This document shows, in pieces, positions 25,688 through 32,920 of a DNA stretch of 36,707 nucleotides. The position numbers and the translations under genes are program-made. The number at the start of each line of letters is the position of its first letter. The stretch's first letter is position 1. Under the pieces are notes generated by a model. That model was not told where the DNA came from, did not search any database, and was given only the letters and a program-made list of their open reading frames with translations. The DNA comes from an uncultured Synechococcus sp. (lineage in GTDB: Bacteria; Cyanobacteriota; Cyanobacteriia; Phormidesmidales; Phormidesmidaceae). The stretch spans positions 1 to 36,707 of the forward strand of contig CALDSK010000182.1 in NCBI GenBank assembly GCA_937911865.1, written 5' to 3'.

Positions 25688-26782
25688 TTATAATTTTACA
25701 GCGACTTCGGCTGTTGGTGATAGCAGACAGCTAGAAGGACTGGCTTGAAGGGTTTGAATTGCTGAATCTATCAGCTGACAGCCAGCTTCAACAGACTCGA
25801 CCCGGCACAGGCGATCGCGCAGTTCAGCGGCCCCAGTAAAGTCTTTGGCATACCAGGCCATATGCTTACGAGCTTGGCGAATGCCACGCAGACCTTTGTA
25901 GTCCCACAGCATTTCTAAATGTTCACGCGCACAGCGTAGCCTGTCAACGGCGCTGGGTGCCGGTTTAAGCCGCCCTGTTTTCAGAAAGTGATCGATTTCG
26001 CCAACGAGGTACGGATAGCCCAACGTGCCGCGAGAACACATAATGCCATCGGCCTGCGTTTGGACCAAACATCGCAGCGCCGAGTCTACAGAAAAAATAT
26101 CCCCATTGGCAATCACCGGAATGCTGAGCGCCGCTTTTACCCGAGCAATCCAATCCCAGCTGGCGCTACCGTTGTATCCCTGCGCACGCGTTCGACCATG
26201 TAAGGTCAGCATTTGAGCGCCAGCTGCTTCCATCTTTTGTGCAAAGTCCACCGCGTTAATCTCGTCGTCTGACCAGCCAATTCTTGTTTTAACCGTCACA
26301 GGGACCGGCACCGACACGCAGACAGCTTCAACAATTTCAATAGCTGTCTGTGGGTCGCGCAGCAAAGAAGAACCGCCGCCGTTCTTGGTGATTTTATTCA
26401 CCGGGCAGCCCATGTTGATATCGATAGTGTCAGCGCCTTGATCGACCGCTTTACGAGCAGCTTCAGCAAGGAAATTTGGGCGGCGATCGAATAGCTGAAT
26501 GCTAATAGGCCGCTCGCCTGGATCGATATCCATGAGTTGAGGCAGTTGGCGGAGGTGATGCAACTCGGCTGCGCTGACCATTTCGGTGTACATCATCGAA
26601 GCGGGCGCATGGCGGCGGACCAGACGACGGAAGACTTTATCTGTGACGCCGGACAGCGGAGATTGCAACACGCGGCTGTTCACCGTCACACTGCCGATGG
26701 TCAATGGCGAGTGTAGATGTGAGAGCTGCGATCGCAGTGACTGTAGCTCGTCTAAGGTAAGCGGGTTTGTCTGCAGGGTCAT
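25688..26782 (-). CDS. dusB: tRNA-dihydrouridine synthase (DusB-type)
   Basis: FMN-dependent reduction of uridine to dihydrouridine in tRNA. TIM-barrel domain with VLQSPLSGVTDKVFRRLVR at the start, MYTEMVSAAEL, ISIQLFDRRP, the catalytic Cys126 in NMGCPVNKITKNGGGSSLL, TVKTRIGWSD, TLHGRTRAQGY, PVIANGDI and DGIMCSRGTLGYPYL for FMN phosphate binding; the C-terminal helical domain (about 260-345) holds GIRQARKHMAWYAKDF. 364 residues is within the family range. The ATG at 26782 faces the EamA gene's start only 58 bp away, so divergent promoters overlap. Confidence 0.93.
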   Translation of the reverse strand: MTLQTNPLTLDELQSLRSQLSHLHSPLTIGSVTVNSRVLQSPLSGVTDKVFRRLVRRHAPASMMYTEMVSAAELHHLRQLPQLMDIDPGERPISIQLFDRRPNFLAEAARKAVDQGADTIDINMGCPVNKITKNGGGSSLLRDPQTAIEIVEAVCVSVPVPVTVKTRIGWSDDEINAVDFAQKMEAAGAQMLTLHGRTRAQGYNGSASWDWIARVKAALSIPVIANGDIFSVDSALRCLVQTQADGIMCSRGTLGYPYLVGEIDHFLKTGRLKPAPSAVDRLRCAREHLEMLWDYKGLRGIRQARKHMAWYAKDFTGAAELRDRLCRVESVEAGCQLIDSAIQTLQASPSSCLLSPTAEVAVKL

Positions 26783-26825
26783 TCGGACCAGTACGGTGTC
26801 GTCTAGGGCTCTATTCTAGAGGTTT

Positions 26826-26831
26826 AAGGAG
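26826..26831 (+). promoter_or_regulatory. Ribosome binding site of the EamA-type transporter
   Basis: AAGGAG placed 9 bases before the ATG at 26841. It fixes this start over downstream alternatives and is one of the few strong Shine-Dalgarno sequences in the window. Confidence 0.8.
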
Positions 26832-26840
26832 TCTCGGTGT

Positions 26841-27821
26841 ATGACGGATGTAGTAACGACAGGCCGTGCGGTTGGGGGAGGGCCTTTTTTGGGAGAGGGC
26901 GCTGCGCTGCTAGCAGCTTTCTTGTGGGCGGCTGCAACGCTGATGTTTGGCAGGCTGGGACAAAGGCTTTCGCCGCTGGTGCTAAATATTGTGAAAGGAG
27001 CATTTGCGATCGCCATGATGGTTATCACGCTTTTACTTCAGACCCACCTCAGCACTGATGCAGTAGGCTTACCCGATTTACCGACAGATGCCATTGTATA
27101 TCTGGCGATAAGCGGTGCTCTGGGTATCGGGCTAGGAGACACTGCCTACTTTTCAGCCATCAATACGCTGGGCGCAAGGCGAGCACTGCTATTAGAAACG
27201 TTAGCGCCCCCCATGGCCGCTGTATTAGCCTGGGCATTTCTTAGAGAGCAACTTTCTCTTTCTGCCGTAGCGGGCATTGCGCTCACCTTAATTGGAATTG
27301 CCTGGGTAATTAGCGAACGCGTGCCTGGAACAACGGCTCAAAAAACAGGTGCTGGGATAAAAATTGCGCTGCTAGCCACATTTTGCCAAGCATCTGGGGC
27401 AGTGTTATCGAGGGCAGCGCTGGCCGAAACAGCCGTATCTCCACTTTGGAGTGGATTAACCAGACTATCGGCAGGTCTATTGCTGATGAGTGTGCTGGCA
27501 TTTTTCAGAATAGAACCCGCCCAAGATACTAAATTGAAAAGACTTAGGTGGAAAAGCGCGATCGACTCTCTCCGTTCACCCCGTTTACTAGGCGCGGTGG
27601 CGATCGCCGCTTTCTTTGGCACTTACCTCGGCATTTGGCTTCAGCAGGTTGCCTTAAAACACACGGCAGCAGGTATCGCTCAGGCGCTGTTAGCGACCAG
27701 TCCACTGTTTGTACTTCCAATGGCAGCAGTCTTGGGTGAACGAATCAGCTGGCGAGCCGTCGGTGGCGCTGCGCTGGCTTTGATGGGCGTATGGCTACTA
27801 ATCTTTGGCACCCAGTACTAG
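26841..27821 (+). CDS. EamA/DMT-superfamily transporter
   Basis: A 326-residue inner-membrane protein with about ten hydrophobic helices in two homologous EamA halves (about 16-155 and 172-325). Typical pieces are LLAAFLWAAATLMFGRLG, GLGDTAYFSAINTLGARRALLLETLAPPMAAVLAW in the first half and AAGIAQALLATSPLFVLPMAAVLGERISWRAVGGAALALMGV in the second. Family members export or import small metabolites; the substrate cannot be predicted. It is divergent from dusB. Its 3' end, including the TAG stop, is the first unit of a four-copy 13-bp repeat. Confidence 0.9.
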   Translation: MTDVVTTGRAVGGGPFLGEGAALLAAFLWAAATLMFGRLGQRLSPLVLNIVKGAFAIAMMVITLLLQTHLSTDAVGLPDLPTDAIVYLAISGALGIGLGDTAYFSAINTLGARRALLLETLAPPMAAVLAWAFLREQLSLSAVAGIALTLIGIAWVISERVPGTTAQKTGAGIKIALLATFCQASGAVLSRAALAETAVSPLWSGLTRLSAGLLLMSVLAFFRIEPAQDTKLKRLRWKSAIDSLRSPRLLGAVAIAAFFGTYLGIWLQQVALKHTAAGIAQALLATSPLFVLPMAAVLGERISWRAVGGAALALMGVWLLIFGTQY

Positions 27822-27860
27822 CACCCAGTACTAGCACTCAGTACTAACACCCAGAACTAA
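27809..27860. repeat. 13-bp tandem repeat, four units, spanning the EamA gene stop codon
   Basis: cacccagtactag twice, then cactcagtactaa and cacccagaactaa. The first unit encodes the last residues (Thr-Gln-Tyr) and the TAG stop; the others follow in the untranslated region. Confidence 0.94.
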
Positions 27861-27863
27861 CCT

Positions 27864-27923
27864 TTACCATTGGCACACATACTATCGGCGTAGATACTAT
27901 CGGCGCACATACCATTGGCACAC
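27864..27923. repeat. 15-bp tandem repeat, four units, adjacent to the 13-bp array
   Basis: ttaccattggcacac / atactatcggcgtag / atactatcggcgcac / ataccattggcacac; a further degenerate unit (aatgctgacacccag) follows to 27938. A different motif from the neighbouring 13-bp array, so two independent arrays abut. Confidence 0.88.
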
Positions 27924-28040
27924 AATGCTGACACCCAGTGTTGGCGATTGGCACTTGTAGCCTTATTACACTTATAGCTTTATTACTCAGTATCAAAAGC
28001 GCTGACAGCAGCCTTAAATCAATCTGCTCAAAGCCAGTAT

Positions 28041-28265
28041 TTACGCTACTCGGGTATGAGAGGACTCCTGACTACGCGCTGGCTTTTGCCATCTACGAGG
28101 GGAGTGCGATCGCTGCTTTTTTTCTTCGATAGACTGAGATGCAGCAGCAGGAGGCTTGACCGACAAAGCGCTATCTGGATACTTAACTTTCCATTGACCC
28201 GTGACAGGATCTCGATAAGACTCAAAGGGGTTGGTACTAAGCGGCTGGCTACAAGGCTGTGGCAC
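28041..28265 (-). CDS. Small hypothetical protein, 74 residues
   Basis: A possible small gene. GTG at 28265 is preceded by GAGGA with an 11-base spacing. The N-terminal part (STNPFESYRDPVTGQWKVKYP, about residues 10-30) has a composition and rhythm unlike random translation; the rest is Ser/Lys/Arg-rich and low in structure. No membrane helix. It lies in a 650-bp gap downstream of mltA in the same orientation. I do not recognise a family. The alternative is a chance frame. Confidence 0.45.
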   Translation of the reverse strand: MPQPCSQPLSTNPFESYRDPVTGQWKVKYPDSALSVKPPAAASQSIEEKKQRSHSPRRWQKPARSQESSHTRVA

Positions 28266-28475
28266 GATTTTCTATTTCCTCAAGAAAATGCTAAGGGATA
28301 CAAACGAGGCCTCACACTCGACTTGATACAAAGTTTACATGAACGTACTGCACACCTATAGAACACACTGTGCTTATTGTGATCAATGCCATAGGGGCGC
28401 ATCAGTAAGTACACTTACGCAAATTCATTAGTAAATCCTGATGTTTTACGTAATTGCCACAACGCATTCCCTAAT

Positions 28476-29774
28476 TCAGTCTTTTAAGAGCAAATAGTAC
28501 AAACTCCCGGTGTCATTTATCAGCCCAGCAACCTCTCCCGCCTCTGTTCCTGTACCCACAAATAAATCGACGCGCCCGGCTCCTTTGATCGCACCGCCCG
28601 TATCTTGATCCAGCACAAACCGACTAGCATTGCGCGCTTCTAGTTCGCCTTCATCATTTCGTTGAGGTAGCGGTAGATTAATCAATGCCAGTGCCCCAGG
28701 TGGCATTACAGACTTATCGGTGGCAATAGAGCGCCCAGCTGTTACCGGATATCCCAGACTGCCTGTTGCAGGTGCACCATCCGTTTCCCGAAAAAACACA
28801 AAGCGATTGTTGCGAGGTAGATACTCATCAAGGGCCTCAGGGTTTTGCTCAAAGTATTCCAGCAGTACGGGCAGTGTCAGCTCATCTTCTGGAATGATGC
28901 CATCGTCAATTAGCGCTCTGCCCATGCTGACGTAGGGATAATTTGTGCGACCGTCATAGCCCACAGAAAGCTGACTGCCGTCGGCGAGCTCTAGCCTTGC
29001 AGATCCTTGAACCTGAATTAAGAAGGCCTCTAAGCGAGTCGGTAGCCAGGCAATTTCTAGGCCCTCAAGCGGTCCTTTATCAGCCTGCAATCCGTCTGTG
29101 CCTTCTAGGTCAGCCCGCGTCGGATGAGGTTCTGCCCACTGGTCTAAGTCGTTGGGCTTTTGGTAAATGGGATAGCGATATTGCTCAGTAGGCGTCAGGC
29201 TAGCGGTATAGGTAGGCTCAAAGTAACCGGTAAAAGCAACCGTGCCTTCTTCGTCCTGACCAACCGCCTGATAAAAATCGAATTCACTGGCCACCGCCTG
29301 CTGAAGCGCTTCAGCAGATTCACTTTGCGTTACTAACGTGCGGAACCTGATCAGGCTGTCGCGAACGCGCTCATGGGTTACGCCTTCAACCGAATAATCG
29401 CTGTACTCAGCAACAGAGCCGGGCGTACTGAGATAGTCAAGACTGTGGTTGATTGCCGTTAGCAAGGCTTGGCGATCGCCATTAGTCAATTCTGTATCGA
29501 ATAGGCGCGTGTCTTGACCAACCAGACTGGCAGCCTGTCTGCGATCGCGGCAATATAGTCTGGTCAGCGGCACCAACATCTCGTCTGCATAGCTAAGACT
29601 TCCAGAGAGAGGGGTGGCAAGCGTGATGGCGAACGCTAACGCAAAGGCTCGGCCAAAAACTTTTAGAGGCGCTTTAAAGGAGGTTCGCAAGACAGAGGTT
29701 CGCAAGGCACTTAACCCAAAACTTATCCTAGAGATTTTAGAGGGTAGCCAGTCAATTGAGCAGCTTATACTCAT
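28476..29774 (-). CDS. mltA: Membrane-bound/exported lytic murein transglycosylase A
   Basis: Cleaves peptidoglycan glycan strands to 1,6-anhydromuropeptides in the periplasm. N-terminal export region: basic stretch then hydrophobic segment at about 42-60 ending near SYADE; no lipobox is evident, unlike E. coli MltA. Family motifs: FTGYFEP (181-187), FLIQVQGSARLEL (251-263), NNRFVFFRE, PPGALALINLPLP, and the C-terminal 3D region LDQDTGGAIKGAGRVDLFVGTG (388-409), in which Asp391 and Asp403 align with E. coli Asp297 and the catalytic Asp308. 432 residues. ATG 29774 gives an unusually long pre-signal segment of about 40 residues containing a duplicated LRTS; a later non-ATG start closer to the hydrophobic core is possible. 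Confidence 0.9.
   Translation of the reverse strand: MSISCSIDWLPSKISRISFGLSALRTSVLRTSFKAPLKVFGRAFALAFAITLATPLSGSLSYADEMLVPLTRLYCRDRRQAASLVGQDTRLFDTELTNGDRQALLTAINHSLDYLSTPGSVAEYSDYSVEGVTHERVRDSLIRFRTLVTQSESAEALQQAVASEFDFYQAVGQDEEGTVAFTGYFEPTYTASLTPTEQYRYPIYQKPNDLDQWAEPHPTRADLEGTDGLQADKGPLEGLEIAWLPTRLEAFLIQVQGSARLELADGSQLSVGYDGRTNYPYVSMGRALIDDGIIPEDELTLPVLLEYFEQNPEALDEYLPRNNRFVFFRETDGAPATGSLGYPVTAGRSIATDKSVMPPGALALINLPLPQRNDEGELEARNASRFVLDQDTGGAIKGAGRVDLFVGTGTEAGEVAGLINDTGSLYYLLLKD
29681..29710. repeat. 15-bp in-frame tandem repeat at the mltA 5' end
   Basis: aggttcgcaagacag followed by aggttcgcaaggcac. On the - strand it encodes the repeated LRTS in the segment before the export signal of MltA. 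Confidence 0.8.
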
Positions 29775-29933
29775 TAAAAACAGCTCAAAGCCCTAAAAGC
29801 ATGACCATTGGCGTATTTATAAGTGTTGTAAAATTGAGAGGTGAGGTCTCGACGTAGCTCTACTTCACAGAGTTTCATAGGGCAAATCTATGACCTATTA
29901 CAGGAGAACTTTAGACGAGTAAGGCTAAGTGGG

Positions 29934-29971
29934 AAAAGCCCAGCCTTTCAGAGTCGATAGGCTGGGCTTTT
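29934..29971 (-). terminator. Intrinsic terminator after the 84-residue gene
   Basis: AAAAGCCCAGCCT and AGGCTGGGCTTTT form a perfect 13-bp stem with a 12-base loop. It ends 16 bp past the stop of the 29988-30242 gene on the - strand and insulates it from mltA; by symmetry it could also act on the + strand. Confidence 0.92.
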
Positions 29972-29987
29972 GGGTTATCTAGATTCG

Positions 29988-30242
29988 CTAATACCTTTCT
30001 ACGCTGGAGCTGAATATAGGCTCTACACGAATGGCGGCGACGCGGGAGGGGCGAATGACCATGTATTCGCCAGGGTTGATTTTGGGAATAGGGACATTGA
30101 TAAATTCTTCAGCGGTAGCTTTAGGCATAAGTTCAGCGCTGTACCACTTTTGGAAATCTTGAATGGTGGTGAAGCGAACCTGCTCGGTGTGCCCACCATC
30201 GAAGGTCATATGGACAATATATTCGCTGGGAGTTCTCGGCAT
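29988..30242 (-). CDS. Conserved small protein of unknown function, 84 residues
   Basis: A soluble 84-residue protein, MPRTPSEYIVHMTFDGGH at the start and RPSRVAAIRVEPIFSSSVER at the end, with a helical middle (TIQDFQKWYSAEL). It looks like a small conserved cyanobacterial protein, but no function is known to me. It has its own strong terminator and a 200-bp upstream gap, so it is probably a single-gene unit. A longer open frame on the opposite strand (29970-30389) is judged a shadow, because this strand has the protein-like pattern and the terminator in the right place. Confidence 0.75.
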   Translation of the reverse strand: MPRTPSEYIVHMTFDGGHTEQVRFTTIQDFQKWYSAELMPKATAEEFINVPIPKINPGEYMVIRPSRVAAIRVEPIFSSSVERY

Positions 30243-30444
30243 GGTTTCAAAGGGCCTCAGATAACGAGTCAGATGACCAAATTAGTATGGGTTGATGGAT
30301 GCCAAAACTCTCATTTCGATGCAGAAAACAGCCGGAGTTGCGCAATTTCCCCATACGTTCCCGTTGAGATGTCTGATATTTCCTCTTGAATATTTCTCCC
30401 TTCGCCCTTATTGAGCCCTTAAGCAAGCAAGGTCAAATCGCTCA

Positions 30445-31209
30445 TCAAGTAAGGTTGAATCGCTGTAACCGCTCTTGTAGAAGCTGAGGCAGCGCTTTTG
30501 TCAGCTCAGATTTTTTCTCGAAGCTTAGTCGGTTTTGTGTAGGGGTATCAAAGGGAAATTGTCCGGGCATGTCTGAGCGCTCCATCTGAGCCAGGATGAT
30601 TTGCTCAGAGCGTTTACTTTGCAAAGCGTAGCCCATTTCCACACAGACTTTGGGGCTAGGAACAAGCTGGGTTGGTGTACCGTCGATGCTATGGATGGGT
30701 GTGCCATCAGCGATATAGAGAAGGGATCGCCTAATTTGTCGCATCAAATTGCTATTGATTTTTACTGCGCCTTGACTCAACCGATTAGACTCAACCAGTT
30801 CGAGCGGCAATCGAGATTTGTTGTTGAACTTTTTGATGAACGCTTCTAGTGCATCACGTAACAAATCGCTAGAGTCTGAATACTCGGTTTGGTAGCTAAG
30901 AAAGATAGTCGGGTCAAGGTTAGACAGAGAGTCTTGCTTGGCGAAGTAGATTTCGTGACTGATCAGATCGATGTTTGCGATCGCATACACCCCGCTCCCT
31001 TCTATATAAAACTCAACCAAATCACCTTCTAAATACCGCTGAAACCATTCCGCCTGCTTGACGTCTTCAATATCTTCTAGGAAATCAGCTCGCAGCGCCG
31101 ACTTGAGCAGACTATTTTTGGCCAGACGAAGGTCGTGCGATCGCCCTTCAAGCTCACGAATAGGTTCGTAGTTGCTGAGATACCAGGCTTTGAGCGCGAT
31201 AATGGCCAT
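30445..31209 (-). CDS. TIR-like/nucleotide-binding-like protein with a conserved N-terminal domain
   Basis: A 254-residue soluble protein. The first 95 residues (ALKAWYLSNYEPIRELEGRSHDLRLAKNSLLKS; LVEFYIEGSGVYAIANIDL) form a domain I cannot name. From about 100 the layout resembles the TIR-like or nucleoside-deoxyribosyltransferase-like Rossmann families: IFLSYQTEYSDSSDLLRDAL (102-121) as first strand and helix, RRSLLYIADGT (160-170) as a mid strand, PKVCVEMGYALQSKR (186-200) with Glu191 where such families often carry the catalytic glutamate, EQIILAQ and PGQFPFDTP (215-223). Activity on NAD or nucleotides is possible but unproven. It has no defence-gene neighbours. ATG 31209; GGT lies divergently 124 bp away. 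Confidence 0.72.
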   Translation of the reverse strand: MAIIALKAWYLSNYEPIRELEGRSHDLRLAKNSLLKSALRADFLEDIEDVKQAEWFQRYLEGDLVEFYIEGSGVYAIANIDLISHEIYFAKQDSLSNLDPTIFLSYQTEYSDSSDLLRDALEAFIKKFNNKSRLPLELVESNRLSQGAVKINSNLMRQIRRSLLYIADGTPIHSIDGTPTQLVPSPKVCVEMGYALQSKRSEQIILAQMERSDMPGQFPFDTPTQNRLSFEKKSELTKALPQLLQERLQRFNLT

Positions 31210-31333
31210 TGCGGGAAAGTTTCCTATGCTTCCTTAGTCTTTTACTCTAATGGATTACCCCTTGAAAAGTCCGGGGAACGGGGGTCTCTACAGCAAAAGT
31301 AATACGTTAGTTCTATTTTGAACAGGATTTTAT

Positions 31334-32920
31334 ATGGCAGGTGTAATTGCAGCCGGACATGAGCGCACAGCAGAAGCGGGGCGCGAGATCTTGCTGGCAG
31401 GCGGCAATGCTTTTGATGGGGCGATTGCCGCGCTATTGACAGCTTGCGTTGCAGAAGCAACGCTGACTTCTTTGGGTGGGGGCGGCTTTTTACTGGCCCA
31501 TACCGCGCATGGGCAGAACACCCTTTTTGATTTTTTCACTCAGACGCCCGGGCGCCGTGACCACTGCTCCGGGCCAGATTTTTATCCGATTGAGGCAAAC
31601 TTTGGCGACACGGTGCAAGAGTTTCACGTAGGTAAAGCGTCGATGGCGGTGCCCGGACTGCTCGCGGGGGCATTGCATGTTCACAAGCAGCTCGGTCGTC
31701 TGCCGCTAAAAATGGTTGCTGAACCTGCAATCATCTGCGCTCGCCAGGGATTAACCGTCAGTCCGTTTCAAGGCTATTGCTACGAGCTGCTAGACACTAT
31801 TCTGATGGCAACAGCAGGCGCTCGGCAAATGTTTGCGCCCAAAGGCGAACGATTAAAAGCGGGCGATACGCTTCATCTGCCAAAGTTTGCAGATACTTTG
31901 GAGTATTTGGCTGGGCTTGGAGATGAAGGGGCCCGGCGAGCGTTTTATGAGGGCGAAATTGCGCAGCAAATTGTGCGAGATTGCCAGGCAGGTGATGAGC
32001 ATTTAGGCGGCTATCTAACAATGGCCGATTTTCAGGCGTATCAGGTGATTGAGCGATCGCCGCTCTCAGTCAACTATCGGGGCGTTCAGCTGCTGACGAA
32101 TCCGCCGCCAAGTGCAGGCGGCGCGCTGATTGCCTTTTGCTTAGAGCTATTAGATCGCTTTGATCTAAAGGCAATGACGTTTGGATCTGTTGAACATTTG
32201 ACGCTGCTCGCTCAAGCGATGCGATGGACCAATGTGGCTAGGCGATCGCACCTAGACACCGCTCTCTTTGATCCAGACATTGCCCAAAAGTTTGTTGATG
32301 CTGACCTAATTGATAACTATGTTGAACCACTCAAGACGCTGATAAGTTCTGGCCTAAATCGCTGGGGCAGCACTACACATATCAGCGTGATGGATGATGA
32401 AGGCAACGCGGCGAGTGTAACTAGCTCTAATGGAGAAGGTTCTTCTTATGTTGTTCCGGGCACTCAGATCATGATGAACAATATGCTAGGAGAAGAAGAT
32501 CTAAATCCTCATGGGTTTAACCAGTGGCCACTGGGTCAGCGCATGAGTTCGATGATGGCACCCACCATGATCTTGAAAGATGGAAAACCTCAGCTGGTGT
32601 TAGGATCAGGAGGCTCAAATCGCATTCGCACGGCCATTTTACAGGTGATTTCAAACGTATTAGATTTTGAAATGCCGCTAAAACAAGCAGTGGAAGCGCC
32701 GCGCATTCATTGGGAGAATGGCATGTTTCATTTGGAGCCTGGGCTGGAAGCTAATATTGCCAAATCTGATATGCCAGGCACAGAACAGGTGGTGGAATGG
32801 CAACACTCCAATATGTTTTTTGGCGGTGTTCATTCAGTGATAAGTACCACTGCGGGGTCAAATTTGTTAGAAGGCGCAGGCGATTCACGACGCAGTGGCG
32901 CAGTTGCCAATGCCCTTTAA
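31334..32920 (+). CDS. Gamma-glutamyltransferase-family Ntn hydrolase (noncanonical)
   Basis: A 528-residue homologue of GGT, which autocleaves at a threonine and acts on gamma-glutamyl compounds such as glutathione. The predicted cleavage nucleophile is Thr347 in STTHISVMDDEGNAASVT; the large-subunit start GGNAFDGAIAALL and the GSGGSNRIRTAILQV segment (424-438) are also family-typical. Two departures: there is no signal peptide, so it is probably cytosolic, and where E. coli GGT has the substrate-binding arginine in DFREMAP this protein has DFFTQTP (66-72). The substrate may therefore not be glutathione. The stop overlaps the start region of the MATE gene, so the two are co-transcribed. Confidence 0.88.
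   Translation: MAGVIAAGHERTAEAGREILLAGGNAFDGAIAALLTACVAEATLTSLGGGGFLLAHTAHGQNTLFDFFTQTPGRRDHCSGPDFYPIEANFGDTVQEFHVGKASMAVPGLLAGALHVHKQLGRLPLKMVAEPAIICARQGLTVSPFQGYCYELLDTILMATAGARQMFAPKGERLKAGDTLHLPKFADTLEYLAGLGDEGARRAFYEGEIAQQIVRDCQAGDEHLGGYLTMADFQAYQVIERSPLSVNYRGVQLLTNPPPSAGGALIAFCLELLDRFDLKAMTFGSVEHLTLLAQAMRWTNVARRSHLDTALFDPDIAQKFVDADLIDNYVEPLKTLISSGLNRWGSTTHISVMDDEGNAASVTSSNGEGSSYVVPGTQIMMNNMLGEEDLNPHGFNQWPLGQRMSSMMAPTMILKDGKPQLVLGSGGSNRIRTAILQVISNVLDFEMPLKQAVEAPRIHWENGMFHLEPGLEANIAKSDMPGTEQVVEWQHSNMFFGGVHSVISTTAGSNLLEGAGDSRRSGAVANAL

Noticed and set aside
29970..30389. 139-residue open frame on the + strand opposite the 84-residue gene
   Set aside because: It is antisense to a more protein-like gene, its start lies within the terminator stem of that gene, and it shows no recognisable motifs.
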